The notes: generated by a model from the letters alone, not told the origin. A stretch of 64,000 nt of DNA from Lycium barbarum (GCF_019175385.1 NC_083337.1:166049713-166113712), one strand, 5' to 3'. Positions 11,295 to 27,397 are shown, counted from the stretch's first letter. Program-made: numbers and translations.

Positions 11295-11943
11295 TGCACA
11301 ATGGATAGGATTCTTCCCTCATAGAAGTGTACATAATAAGTACAGTATTAATTAGGATATTGTTTAGTGAGTTAAGAGTAGACCCTTCAACGCTTTGGAC
11401 TTTGCAACTAGTAATTTTTATAGTAATGTGAGATTTTTTATCCTCAAAGTCTCGATAGCTCCAAATTGATTGGAGTGATTGTAAATTGTAATCATTTTTG
11501 TTTTTACCATTAGTATTTCTACTAGGTCGATATTATCATGATCAAATATTTACATCAAATTAATAGAATATGCCAATAAAATTCCTTTAATTTGCCAACG
11601 CCCAAACTGCATTCGAGGCCTCGAAATATTGTGCACTTATTTTACACTAATGATCTATATATATATATATATATCAAACTATAATATACAGTAGTAGTAA
11701 GTATAATAACTTCAGTTTAATAATCAATTAAACATTCTTTTCTATGAATCTATTTAAGTTACATTCAATTCATAATTGAAATGACATGATTACCATGCAA
11801 AAGTTAACTTGTTTTTTAAGCAAGCATAATTAAAGAATATATCATGCATAGTTTTCTTCATCATTTTTCTTACTTCTGCTTACAGAATTTCTCTGTCCAC
11901 TGATTTATTATAATTTATAAGTATCAAGATACCTAGACATGAT
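11295..11943. other. Intergenic, short AT microsatellite
   Basis: No gene is supported. A short AT run is present near 11655-11673. Confidence 0.5.
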
Positions 11944-11945
11944 TA

Positions 11946-12262
11946 CTCCCTCCGTCTCATAATAATTGTCACCTTAGTCAAATTTTTTTTGTCTCATAAT
12001 AAGTGTCACCTTAGGAAACCAATGCATATATTGACTAGTGTTTTCCAACTTTGCCCTTGGACAAAAAAAGTAGTAGTACTCTAAATGATGATGGTTGGAT
12101 TACCAATGTCAAAAGATGGACTACTTGTGCATGCTCTAATCATTAAGAGGAAAAAGTAATTTTTTTTACATAAGGGTAATTTGATAAGCTTCACACTTCA
12201 TCATTAGTTTCTTAATATGCGTGTTTTTGGCTAAGATAACACTTATTATGAGACGGAGGGAG
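11946..12262. mobile_element. Stowaway-type MITE, 317 bp
   Basis: The inverted ends CTCCCTCCGTCTCATAATAA and its inverse sit between TA dinucleotides (11944-11945 and 12263-12264), the hallmark of Stowaway (Tc1/mariner-type) MITEs. The subterminal 'gtgtcacctta' is repeated. Non-coding. Confidence 0.88.
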
Positions 12263-12264
12263 TA

Positions 12265-12854
12265 TTTGTCTTGAACGTAAATTATAATGAACCCATAGAA
12301 AATTGGCTGGACAACGTGAAAACTGAAACATAGTACCACTAAAACAATTTCAATTCATTTTCCTGGTATAAAGTCGGTGCTAAACTGCTATAAATAAATA
12401 CTACTACTATAAAATCGTCGGTCATGCATGTCGCAAAAGCCAAATCATATGACCGTTTTATCTCTACGTACTTTGTCTTGGTTCTTACTTAATTAGGCCC
12501 TCTATCCATATTCATTACTATAATTAAAACTTCCAAACTATATATTTCTACTTTCTAGCTACAGATAAAATATCTACCGACTACCGGGCACCGGCCCAGA
12601 GGATCTAATTCATGTTAGTTAAAACTTATGTTTCCAATTATCGGAAACAGATCGATGAATATAAATAAATATATACTAGTGTTGATCAAGTACTACTTGA
12701 CTCTTTCATAAAAACCGACCAATGAGGAGTAAGTGTCGGAAAAAGAAATCGTTTTCTATTTTTGTTTGTGGGGAAATGTAGTTATATTATCTTTGTTAAT
12801 CTTGCTTCTCCTCCATAAGTGGGATATTAATAGGATCTGGTGCCTTATTCCTGT
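12265..12854. other. Intergenic, nothing recognised
   Basis: No long open frame and no terminal repeats were seen. Confidence 0.4.
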
Positions 12855-12876
12855 CGCACTAACATGTATAATCAAC

Positions 12877-13009
12877 AACAACAACATACCCAGTTGAATC
12901 TCACAGTGTGGAGTATGGGGAGGGTTAAGTGTACGCAGACCTTACCCCACCTTAAAAAAGTAGGGAGACTGTTTCCGAAAGACCCTCAGCTCAAAAGAAA
13001 ACAAGGGAA
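12877..13009 (-). mobile_element. TS-type (tobacco) SINE, 5'-truncated
   Basis: Read on the minus strand, the sequence ends in 'gggtatgttgttgttgttg', the TTG-repeat tail typical of the TS SINE family of Solanaceae. The preceding 'ggtctgcgtacacttaaccc' stretch is also family-typical. It is flanked by a perfect 22-bp direct repeat (12855-12876 and 13010-13031) beginning CGCACTAACATG. The body is only 133 bp and shows no tRNA-like head, so it probably arose by 5' truncation during insertion. Confidence 0.88.
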
Positions 13010-13048
13010 CGCACTAACATGTATAATCAACGAATGAAATAATATTAG

Positions 13049-13257
13049 GAGATTGTTTGGATGAGCTTATAGCTTTTGATTATAAGACATAAGTCATAAG
13101 TTAGGAATTCTAATTTATGACTTTTGATTTATTTTTGTTATTTTGGCTTAAAAATAAGTGCTTGAAAACATTTTTTTTTAATTTTACCCAAACACTACTA
13201 ATTAAAAGTGCTTAAAAACTATTTTGACTTAAAAGCACCTAAAATAAGCCAATCCAA
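13049..13257. mobile_element. Small MITE-like inverted-repeat element
   Basis: The left end 'gtttggatgagcttatagct' pairs loosely with the right end 'aaaataagccaatccaa'. The inside is rich in 'aaaagtgctt'-type phrases. Boundaries are approximate and no target duplication was confirmed. Confidence 0.4.
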
Positions 13258-13458
13258 GTAGGCTCTCGGTACTACATCCAGTTTTGTACGGACTCGTAGG
13301 TGCGAAATTATAATAAGTGAAGATGTTAGAAAAGAAATACAAGAACTTAAAATCACATATAAGGAAATCGATTCAAAAGACCTACAATTTCTTAAAACTA
13401 ATATATGCAGACTTGGCGAAAGATAAAGCACGATGAAAGTAAAAAAATTAATTTTATA

Positions 13459-13701
13459 CTCCTTCCGTTCAATTTAAGTGTCTTACTTTCCTTTGTGGTC
13501 TCTTCCAAAAGGAGTGTCTCATTTTATATTTACTAAGTTTTTCAATTCCAACATTCTAGATGACAACTAACAAGTTTAAGACCATAAGATTTAAAGGACT
13601 ATATACATCTTTAATTTAAGATCACAAGATTAAAAAAATTGTTTTTATTTCTTAAACTTCGTGCCCAATCAAATTAAGATACTTAAATTGAGACGAGGGA
13701 G
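13459..13701. mobile_element. Stowaway-type MITE, 243 bp
   Basis: Ends CTCCTTCCGTTCAATTTAAG and its near-inverse lie between TA dinucleotides (13457-13458 and 13702-13703). The interior has 'cttaaacttcgtgcccaatc', which recurs near 62590, so the two belong to one subfamily. Confidence 0.82.
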
Positions 13702-13999
13702 TAGATGATATCAATTATTCAATAGGAATATGTTTTAGTCACTCTAATACATTTATATTAGATCCTTTACTTTATAAGAATCTTCTAATTAACTTCTAGT
13801 AATTATTTTCACTTTCATCTTCTTTTTTTTTTTTTAAATTATATTAGTCTAAGATGATTTTAAAAGAGGAATTATAGTTAGTGAGAATTTATATAGCTAA
13901 TCTTATTTAGAATTGATGCATGTTAATAAACACTTTTCTTTTAACATAAGAATAACTACCCACCCACGCAACCCAAACCAAAATAAAAGAATCACAAAC

Positions 14000-14900
14000 A
14001 AAAATAAAAGAAAAGAAGAAAGAAAAACTGTGAACTACCCATAGCTCATCAACTTGAGGTTGACTCAGGGGAAGAAATCTTTCATATTAATTAACCTAAT
14101 TAGCTTGCATTCCTAACTGAGATTCGCGTACCAATTAAGTTGACTAAAACCCAAAAGAAATATGAGGTGCTACAAAGGAACAAACACGTGGTCATTTGTA
14201 TGATGCAAAGCTAGATTAAGCCACATAATTAAGTTCATTTTATTAACAATGCTATACTTCCAACTACCTAGATAGATCTTTTTCTATGTTGACTCGTTCA
14301 ACAACTTGTGAAAAATACAAAAAGTAAATCAATGATTATTTGATCATGCATCTTTTTAAATATTGCTAATTTGCAATTTGAATGTAATATACAATAGAAA
14401 TTTTATCATTAAATATTGTGAGTTGGTACTTTCTTTCATCCTTGATAAGAAGTTTCAGTTTAAATAATATGAATGAACTCGTCTTTGATAGAAAATACTT
14501 TATCTCCCAATTAAGATTTCTTGAGATAAATTCAAATTAATTAGGTTTAAAAGCAGATATGAAACATAAAATGAAAAATAAAATTAAAAAAAAAAAAAAC
14601 AATTGGTTTCTTGATTCTCTCTCTCTCCTCCCCCACCCGCACAACACCCCCCTCAACACGCACAAAAAAGAGGTTTGGTACTGTGCAATAAATAGTTGTT
14701 TACATTTGGAATCAAGACAAATAAACTAATAATTTATATTATCACTTTGATTCGAAACGTTTCCCCAAATTGATTTTCGTTTAATTCTTTTTTTTTTTTT
14801 CTGCAATTGCCTTCATTATGTGATTCTTTTTGAAATGCAAAATATTGTTTATTCTTCCGCTAATAATGTAGAGAGGTTAAGTGAGTAGTTTGCAAAATAG
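14000..14900. repeat. Direct duplication, copy A
   Basis: The stretch 'aagaaatctttcatattaattaacctaatta', followed by 'ttgactaaa', 'catttgtatgatgcaaag', 'attaagttcatt', 'gttgactcgtt' and 'aatattgctaatttgc', recurs in the same order about 1.48 kb downstream (copy B). Non-coding in all frames. The copies differ by many indels. Confidence 0.75.
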
Positions 14901-15489
14901 TAGATTATAATTTAGTTTGGACTTCTAAAAATCATCTTAAAAAAGAAACGATTTTCTCAAAATGTAATATAAAATCATAAATACGTACTCACATCTGGTG
15001 CTTATAACGAAATCATCATCTAAAAACTAACTTAGCATATTTTCCAAAAATTCATTTTCAAATTTATATTTGAAGAAACTGTTACTCCAAAACTTTTCAA
15101 AAAATTATATCGAATATTCTGCAATTATGATTACTTATACTTTGGCATCAACTCAAATTCTTTTTAATGAATTCCATCTCATCATAATTTCCAGACAACA
15201 TAACAAAAGAACTATTTTTGTTGAATTATCCATGAAGACAAAATAGAAAGAATAAAAAAAGAAAAAGAAGAAGATACGATGCAAAATAAAAAATATTATG
15301 TGCGTATTAATTAAGAGGCTTTGTGCCTCCTTAGGCTTACAATCCAATTAAATATGTCTTATTATTATTGTCGCGAAATACATGAGGTATTATTATACAC
15401 CGATCTCCAAGAAGCCACTTAAACATTTTCCTCTTTTTTATTTCTAAGAAAGATAATTTCCCCATCCCCATAACCAAACGAAAAAAAAG

Positions 15490-16130
15490 AACAATAAAAA
15501 AAAGTGTGGTCGACTCATAAATCATCAACTTTAAATCGACTCACATGAAGAAATCTTTGATCTTGATTAACCTAATTACGAGATTTGGCATACCAAGTTG
15601 ACTAAAGTCAATACGATAGGAGGAACAACAAGAGAAAGTAGAAAAAACGTGAGACATTTGTATGACGCAAAGATAGATAAATTAAGCCGCCACACAATTA
15701 AGTTCATTAATTTAAAACGCCATCTACTCCCTAGTTGTGTAACTGTTGACTCGTTTTACAATTGAGCTTACTTGTGAAAAACACAAATGTTAAATTTAAC
15801 GAACATTATTTGATAATCAGTTCCGTCTCAAATATTGCTAATTTGCTATCTACATACGGAAGTATAATTGTAGGATTGGTATAATTAACTAATGTTCTAA
15901 TCTCCCCCCCCCCCCCCCCCCCCCCCCTGCAATTCCTTTCATTTATGTGGATCGTTTTTTAATTGTTTTTATACTTCCAATTATCTTTTGAGTTGCTGTG
16001 GTACCAAAGTATGCAACATAGTCAGAACGTATGTTGTTTTGCTGTTTTCTTCTAATATTTTCGTAAGAGGGGCCGAACTAATAGTTCAAGCGACAGATTT
16101 GCGAAACAGTGTATCAGAATTTTAGTTCTT
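15490..16130. repeat. Direct duplication, copy B
   Basis: Same landmark order as copy A: 'gaagaaatctttgatcttga', 'catttgtatgacgcaaag', 'attaagttcatt', 'gttgactcgttt', 'caaatattgctaatttgct' and then 'ctgcaattcctttcattta'. It contains a C homopolymer of about 24 bases near 15903-15927. No coding potential is evident. Confidence 0.72.
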
Positions 16131-16740
16131 ATTTTTTAAAATTATTAAATTAAATACAATTAGTTTTAGAAAACCAGCTTCCCAAAAATGAAATCAAAGA
16201 CTAACTCTTTTTCCTTAAAGTTCCATTTCAAATAATTTTAGCATGTATATATTTTATAACTATAGTGTCCGATCTAACTTGTGTACACTCTGACCAAATT
16301 TGATTTCTTAAGTATATTGTAAGGATTCATTGTGACTAATTTTCTACCGACCGTCAGCACATTGTAACTCCCTCTCTTCAATGAGGCGAATTAGGATCGA
16401 CAAGGTGAGCTAGTAAAAATATTCCAAAAAATATGTTAGTTCTCGAAACCTAATATAATATTCAATCTTAAAGTTGTGCACGTTAGAAATGTTGAAAGAA
16501 GAAAGGACTGCGTCCAATTGTTGAAAACTGAAAAGATGACGTTAAAAGATTGACGACAAGCAAAGGAGAGGCACAAAACTAACCAAAAAACAAAAAAGGA
16601 GGAGAACACATGCTGCTTTGACTCAAGAATTGACAAATACATGATATATTTTTGAAGCAATTGTCTATTTCTGGCCAATTTTTTCTTTAACTGATAGAGC
16701 CAATTGCTTCAGAACTCTTCATCAATTAGATATTACCTTA
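16131..16740. other. Intergenic, nothing recognised
   Basis: The minus frame at 16436-16678 is short and has no recognisable domain. Confidence 0.4.
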
Positions 16741-16742
16741 TA

Positions 16743-17288
16743 CAGTCAAATCTCTCTATAATAACATCGTTGTGTCCGAAATTTTTCAACCGCTATAAAG
16801 AATGGCCGTTATAGACCTATAATAGCGTTGACATTTAAATAATATTTTGCTGTTGTAGGCAAAAAAAAATGCATGAAATCCAATTTTCATTTTTAATTGT
16901 CAAATTCTGAGCTTAATCACACTTTTTATAACGAAGGAAAATCGTTTAATGATGGAAATATATAAATACATATGATATTTTTTTATCATAAATAGTGTAT
17001 TAAGTGATCAAATATTTGATCAAAATCTCTACACTTATTATTGGTAATTATAGATATTTTATTTTTATAAAGATGGTTAATTATTATATTACCAAAAAAA
17101 GAAAATAGCTGTTATATGGGGGGTAATTTGACAAAAAACTTATTGTTATCAAGTTGGTTGTTGCAGTTATAAGTGAAATGCTGTTATAGAGAAGCAAAAT
17201 ATAACATAAAAAATCTATTCCGGAAAAACTTGACTGTTATAGAGAAGTGTTGTTATATGTGAGTGCCGTTATAGAGAGGTCTAAACCG
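16743..17288. mobile_element. TIR element with TA target duplication, 546 bp
   Basis: The left end CAGTCAAATCTCTCTATAA matches the inverse of the right end (CGGTTTAGACCTCTCTATAA), flanked by TA at 16741-16742 and 17289-17290. The subterminal regions repeat 'gttatagag' in both orientations. Non-coding. The TA duplication suggests a mariner-type MITE. Confidence 0.72.
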
Positions 17289-17663
17289 TATTCATTTCAA
17301 TTTCAATGAAAAGGAAAACAACTGGCGATCTAATTAATTGTGCAACCCATGCCAAGGTAGAATCTCTTATTTGTACTGAAAGTTAATATGAGTTATCATT
17401 ACTAATTAGTTATAATTTTTTAGTCAAAACATCTAGCACTTTTTTTGCTTCATCGTGTATTACAATTGTTAAGGTATAAAAAATAGTACCGAATATGTAT
17501 TAGTTATGCAGAGATTAGTTATGATGGAATTATTTCTTTTCCAATGTTTAGTTTGGTGTATTAAGGACAGTTCTGTCTTTAACCATGCTTATCAATATAT
17601 TAATAACCCTTGTATTGCTAATAGCCTAATTCCGTGGTTTGCTATGTATAATAATACTAAATA

Positions 17664-17759
17664 GGGTGTTTGGTTGAAAAACTCAATCAAAGATTAATAA
17701 TACCAAAGCTATTACATGCATTATTTCTTTAATACACCCTAGTCCTACCAAACAGCCCC
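17664..17759. mobile_element. Short Harbinger-like MITE remnant
   Basis: Inverted ends GGGTGTTTGGTT and ACCAAACAGCCCC enclose about 70 bp. Related 'attagttatgcagagattag' sequence lies just upstream, so this may be the edge of a larger decayed element beginning near 17470. Confidence 0.35.
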
Positions 17760-18169
17760 TAAGGAGTTTAAAGAAATAAAGAATGACGTTCAATGCATAA
17801 GCTTTACATACAATACACCGAAAGAAATAGTTCCATATAAAGAGTAGAGAAAGTAGAATATAAACACACAGATACGAACTAACAAAATATTAGAGTTTGC
17901 CTTTCTTTTCTCGTTCAATTAACTGGACACCATGCACCACTCGTTCACAAGAAAAAGACGGCAATGTTATAACCGGAGATTAGGGCGATTGGTGCATAGA
18001 CATTACTTCTAGCTACGAGTTCTAAAAAGGGAACTAAACCGGAAAATAAAATAAGCAAAAGTTTACACTTCATAATGCAATGTTTTAGGAAGTAAAACAA
18101 CTCAGTTTGGATTGATCCACCCTTTTGCTGGGGAAGTTGCTAATATCTCAGTGACTAAATTGGATGAAT

Positions 18170-21957
<3,788 letters not shown>

Positions 21958-22000
21958 GGCGTATCTCTATACACACTCTCCTGGCAATGTTAAAACTGAG

Positions 22001-22009
22001 AAACCCTAA
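22001..22009 (-). promoter_or_regulatory. Telo-box of RPL35
   Basis: AAACCCTAA on the plus strand, about 45 bases upstream of the RPL35 start codon. The telo-box is a known element of plant ribosomal protein and translation-factor promoters and usually lies close to the transcription start, as here. Confidence 0.75.
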
Positions 22010-22050
22010 TTCGCGGCAGAAAGAAGACAACGTACAAGCCTGCTGCCTGC

Positions 22051-22104
22051 CTATATTTTTGCACGTGGGTAGAACGATATGGGCTAACAGATCTTCATGG
22101 CCCA
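22051..22104 (-). promoter_or_regulatory. RPL35 core promoter: TATA-like, G-box, site II motifs
   Basis: From the gene outward there is a TATA-like stretch (minus strand 'caaaaatatag', about 22051-22061), a G-box CACGTG (22062-22067), and two TGGGCY site II motifs (22080-22085 and, inverted, 22099-22104). Another TGGGCT lies near 22147. Site II motifs bind TCP factors and act with the telo-box in growth-linked expression of ribosomal protein genes. This is known for the family; function here is inferred from position. Confidence 0.65.
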
Positions 22105-22859
22105 AGTTTAAGACAACTTAGATCCAATTACCTGTCCAAATCCAAGTTGGGCTTTTACGTTACCCTACGGGCCGACTTTTTAACCAGAGGTTTCTAATTG
22201 AAGAAATGACATGGTTTGTCATTCAAAATCGAACTTTATCTAACAGGACATATGTCCCATGAAAAGTTGTTTGTTATGAGGTGCAACAATTAAAGACCAG
22301 CACAAAATAGGGATATTGCAAATGACGAATTTTCCCAAGTATATATACTCGGGGTTGGGTGCAGAGCGGACCCATAAAAGCATGTTTTAAAATCACCAAC
22401 TCAAATCTATTGCCGAATCCTACTCAGCGACCGTTGAGTTCACTCCATAAAACTCAACGCTTACACTTACTTGTTCAACATTATATTTCGATTCTGCCCA
22501 ACAATTGTGATCTCTTAGGAGAATCGATGACTGCATTGCATTTAAAAAACAGTGCTAGAACATCTAAGAATTTTTAATTGAATACTTATAATATCCCAAG
22601 GAATAAAAAATCAATCGCATGCCCCACAGTCGGAGAGTCAATTTCTTATTTACAAAAATGTAAAAGAGTACAATATTAAAAATAAAAAAAAAATAAAAAA
22701 CAAGACATAGGTTGAGCAGATTTAAGTTTTAACAGAAGTAGAAGCCATCTCCTATCAAATTGGAGCTTAAACTTATAATTACAATAAATTTTCAAGAAGA
22801 CAAAATTACAATATTTTTCATCCAATCACTGAGCAAAACACACCAGAATTACAAACCAA
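22105..22859. other. Intergenic between RPL35 and the dirigent pseudogene
   Basis: Contains the distal RPL35 promoter and the 3' flank of the dirigent locus. The expected dirigent-domain coding sequence is not found here in any frame on the minus strand. Confidence 0.5.
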
Positions 22860-24016
22860 TCACTTAAACACACTAATTGCTGGTAAACCGTTGCCTCCAC
22901 CGATTATTCCATTACTGTTTTGGTTAACAAGATTAGATGTTATGCCGCTTAGGCCAGTAAGGAAAGGGATGTTGTTGTTGCTGATAATTCCACTGTTGGC
23001 ATTGTTAGTAGGGACACCGTTGTCAACTGCTAAAACTGCACCGTTTGGTTTTGCGAATGGGACTTGACCACTCACAGCGGGGTTTGTTACAATTCCTGTA
23101 ACGGCTATAGCTGAAGGATTTGATCCTCCGAGAATATCGTGCATGAAGAAGGAAAATGTATGATATCATAAGCACCAGCACCACCAGCTACAGCAGCACC
23201 AGCACCACCTGCTTCCGCAGCACCAGCTCCACCGGCTACAGCAGCACCAGCTGCCGTAGCTGGAGGTGCTGCACCTGCTCCACCGGCTACGGCAGCATCA
23301 GCTGCCGTAGCTGCAGGTGCTGCACCTGCTATAAAATAGGCATGAGAATTACTTTCCATAGACCGTATTTTGAAGAAATATAGGCAATTAATTCCCTCAA
23401 CGTAAAACGCAACTTCTTAGAGAAGGCATGATTTTATGTAAGCTAAAATGAGGTTATTTCTAATATATAGTCAACATTATTTCATAAAACATCAGTGTTC
23501 GTTTAAATTTAAATTTTAAAGAATTTAAATAATTCAAATTTTTAAATAAAACGGAAAATATATACGTATATAATCCTTGAACTCATTTTTGTCTTCCGAT
23601 GTAAGACAATATAATCCCACTTTAAATATATATTGCGGACTATCTAATGGCACCTGCATGCACCTAATTAGGTGCACATAATTATGTCATCGAGGGGCGT
23701 ATACCTAATATCATAATTAATTAAGATAAATGTCCTCTGTAATAATTTAAATTCTTAATTAGATAAGATGATCACACAATTTAATATATTACTAACTAGT
23801 ATATATACCTGTAACTGCAGCAGCTGCACCACTCGCAGTTGCCCCTGAAACTGGTGCCTGATCAGTTGGATGAGCATTTTCTGGAGCTACGGTGGGGGTG
23901 GCTACTTCCTTGTCAAGGATTCGACCTGCTGTAGCAAATGTTATGGTGAGAGCTAGAATTAGTAGGGATGAGACAATGGCTTTGAGTTGAAAATAGTTGG
24001 AATTTTTAATTGCCAT
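22860..24016 (-). pseudogene. Dirigent-family (ESB1-type) gene, frameshifted and truncated
   Basis: Exon 1 (24016-23809) encodes a signal peptide (residues 1-30, hydrophobic core IVSSLLILALTITFATA) followed by RILDKE and a Pro/Ala-rich stretch. After a GT-AG intron, exon 2 (from 23328) continues in phase with Ala/Gly repeats (AGGAGAA type). Near 23160 the frame is lost. The diagnostic FFMHDILGGSNPSA and PAVSGQVPFAKPNGAVL sequence follows in a different frame (22860-23144), which has its own upstream in-frame stop. It then ends at GNGLPAISVFK, just where the dirigent beta-barrel domain should begin. Family members of the ESB1/DIR10 type steer lignin coupling in the cell wall. With both a frameshift and loss of the catalytic domain, this copy cannot make a normal dirigent protein. 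A short secreted Ala-rich peptide remains possible. Confidence 0.82.
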
Positions 24017-24150
24017 TGGTTGAAGAAACTGATGGATGTGAGTGTGTGTGTGTGAGAGAGAGAGAGAGGGGTAGAGGTTTTTGTTTCTGTTATACTTTGC
24101 GAAATGATATTCTGGAATGAGTTTGATGTGTGATCAAGCACGTTGATGGG

Positions 24151-24162
24151 AGTATATATATG
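24151..24162 (-). promoter_or_regulatory. TATA-like box of the dirigent pseudogene
   Basis: 'gtatatatatgt' lies about 140 bases upstream of the start codon on the minus strand. A GA/CT-rich run at about 24040-24070 falls in the expected leader. Confidence 0.45.
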
Positions 24163-26329
24163 TGTCCTTAAAATGGAGAGAAGTTGAAAACTCCATTGGG
24201 TATATGAGAGGAGTAGATGAGATGGATTAGGTATAATTAAACCTTTACACCCTTAAAAGTGTATTAGTTGAAGGGTTGCGAAAATGATACTCATCATGTA
24301 CAAATAACAACTAAGTATAAAGGCAGACAGCCAGACACTGACTAAAAAAGGGGAAGAAAACTTGATAAAGTTGCATCTGTTTGCAGAGTTGACCGTCGAG
24401 CTTGTTAGCCTAGCTATATTTTGCGTCAACTATTTGATAAGGATATTAATTCATAAAGTTGGATTGGGGCAAATATTTGGTCCAAAATCCAAATAATCTG
24501 TTAATTGGACCGAAGGTTATGTTACTTGAATAGTTGAATCTTACTAAGCAGCAGCCCACTTTATGCGTGCTTGATTACTCCTATCAGTATCATTTCATTT
24601 GTCTCCTTTTTTTTATAAATTCTACTGGATATAGCAATTAAATTTTAATTTAAATTGTGCGTTAAACTCATAGTTAAAAAATTAGTTTGACAGAAAGAAC
24701 GACATCAAATCATAATTTAAAATTTGAATAGCCGACTTAATTAAGCCATGAAAGTTATCAAAGTTGTACAGTAATTAGATGAGAGAGATCGATGCTAAAC
24801 ATTTTAAGACGCCTAAAAATAAAATAACAGCATATAAATTTGATGGGGAAGTCATATATAATGATACCATTCTCTCGTATACGTTTTTAGTTTGGTCATC
24901 AAGTTCAAAATTGTAGTTTGTTTTGTAGAAACTCTTTTAGTTTGCACTAACATGATATTTACATTCTACGTGATATATATATATATATATAAGAAATGAC
25001 ATTTTGGTACATTATAAACATTTTTTTTTTTTTTAAGATCACAAGACTAAAAACTATTCCTTGTTTTCTTAAATTTGGCATCTTGTTTAAAACATACTTA
25101 AACCGTAACGCAGAATACTACTTAATATTAAATCCATTGTTTTACCTTTTTCTTTATAAGTTTCTCCCAAGAAGATGTTGTCGCTAAGATCTAGTGGATT
25201 ATTCAGATATGAAAAAGAAAGAAATCATGCCTCCCAATATTCCCAGATGTGTATGGTCCCATATTTAGGCATGGCTATTACCTCCTATATGTTTTTGATT
25301 TTAATTCTGAAAGATCATAAGCTGGTTCATATTGATTCATAAACCTTCAATTTGCTGCATCCCTAGGCAGGCTATCTTTTAATTTATGTCATGCTTAACT
25401 AATAAACCCTAAAAAAATAGCATATCTAGGCCTGATCAATTAACACACTGGCGCTTACTAGATCCCAGTAATTAAGTTTTTTCTGCATGGCATGAATTTC
25501 CATTATAATTGGTTTTGAGATAAGATGGATCATGTTTGGTCTTGAAACTTAAATTTCCTTAGGTTTCCATGCGCATCGCTATCCTTATATGTTGTATTTA
25601 TTTTAATGACCAACGTGGTTCATGTTTAATTTGATTCACAAGCCTTAAATTTGAGCATTCCATCTATGCATAATGAATATTTTTTTTTATAGAATATAAT
25701 ATTATTTTGAATCATCGTTATTTGACCTCTTTTTTTTTTTTTTTTTGAGAAAATATAGGCTACAGAGTTACTAGGTACAACAAGTAAGACATATATTTTC
25801 GCACCATAGTCCTAATTAAATAAAGATTATTTGAAAAAATTCCGCAGGTGGACCGATATCAGCTCGCCGATCATAAATTATTTTAAGTAGCAGTGTAATT
25901 GGTTCGATATGGCCAAGCATTTTAAAGAAATTGTGTCATATCAATTTGATGACTCTATTAATGTTTATAATCAAAATTAAAAGCTATGGTAAGAGCATCA
26001 AAGACATATAAAGAATAGTACTTCTCACTTCTCAAGTCCTTGATTCAATATAGTAAGCAAACTTGTAGTAATGATATTCCTTTTTTAATGTTTTTATTTT
26101 TATTTATGATGAATGTGGTGACGTACACAGGAATTTTCCTAAGAAATATCAACATTTAAAGAATATAACAAATGAATAAATTAGAGGGACGAATGAAAGT
26201 TAAGTTTTATGTTTAGCTTGAGGTGCGTGCCGTCCGCCCCTGGGTGAATGAGTTAAGGCTATATTCCTACTATAGTGTATGCATCCAAACATTTTATTGA
26301 AGCATTTGATCATATCATATAAAATCTTA
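24163..26329. other. Intergenic, about 2.1 kb, no supported gene
   Basis: AT-rich with short microsatellites (near 24975 and T-runs near 25020 and 25730). The short plus frame at 24996 is not gene-like. Confidence 0.5.
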
Positions 26330-27245
26330 GGGTGAAATTCATTTTCACTCCAAACTTTGCTTTAAGAATCAAACTCTCCCCTCAACTTTAAACAATGGTC
26401 ATTCTCTCCCCTTTATCCTAATTGGCTTTTTAAAATTCCCATTTTATCATTACATTATCAATTTTTTTTTTCTTTTACTTCCTTAAAATCATGATTTTTT
26501 TTTATCTCTTAAATCTATGTAACAAATTTTCTATAAAAAAATATATTTTATTTTCGAGACGGAAAAAGAAAAGTGATAAACACTAGTTGAATATATAACT
26601 TAATGCCGTTCTATAATGAAATAAATGAGAAGAATAAGAATTTTCTTTTACTAATAATCAAAACTCTGATATCTATTTGTACAAGTAAAAATAACATGTA
26701 ATAATAATTTTATAAATATATTTCAATGAAGGTAATATAAAATAATTAATAAAAATAGACGTATATTCTCTAACAAATTCATAAAGATTATCTGTTTATA
26801 TCACAAATGAATTTTAATTCATAATTTAAAATATTCCATTAATGACAACCAAAACTCGTTTATGTATTGACAATAGAGAATTAGAGAGAAGTGAAACTTA
26901 ATTACACACATATGTAAAAATAAACGATAACGTGTGTGTGTATATATATGCTTAATGCATTTAATATTAAAATATCAATCATAAAAATTAATATTTGATT
27001 TTGTATAAATTCATAAATGGATTATTCTACTTATAATATGAAATTAAATAAAAATGTATAAATACCTAGGTTAAAATAAATAAATTTTATATAATATAAA
27101 AAGGTATTACATAGGTGGAGGATTGAAAATGCCAAGAGTAAAATAGACATTGCCTAGGATTGGGGGGGGGGGGGGGGGGAGGAGGGTGGGAGAATATCTA
27201 TTTTTCATAGTTGAGGGGGGAGTTTGATTTTTAAAGAAAAATCTT
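26330..27245. mobile_element. Inverted-repeat element of uncertain class
   Basis: A phrase near 26362 ('aatcaaactctcccctcaac', followed by 'attctctccccttt') pairs imperfectly with the inverse near 27180-27240 ('gttgaggggggagtttgatt'). AAAATCTTA occurs on both outer sides and might be a 9-bp target duplication, but the terminal bases do not pair, so the boundaries are tentative. It includes a G-run of about 19 near 27162-27180. It lies just 3' of the P450 gene. Confidence 0.45.
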
Positions 27246-27397
27246 AACCTGCTAGAGATGATACATTTTTTATTTATACTTAATATCTTTGGCCCGATCC
27301 GAATCCTTTTCATGTGCCAAGTACATGAAAATTGTCTTGATGATGTTATCTTTTTGAGAGTTAAACTCACGAACTATGCATGGCGTGATACCATGCA

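Noticed and set aside
12840..13037. 65-residue plus-strand frame
   Set aside because: It reads through the SINE in antisense and across both target duplications.
23156..23383. Ser/Thr/Cys-rich plus-strand frame
   Set aside because: It is the antisense reflection of the Ala/Gly repeats of the dirigent pseudogene.
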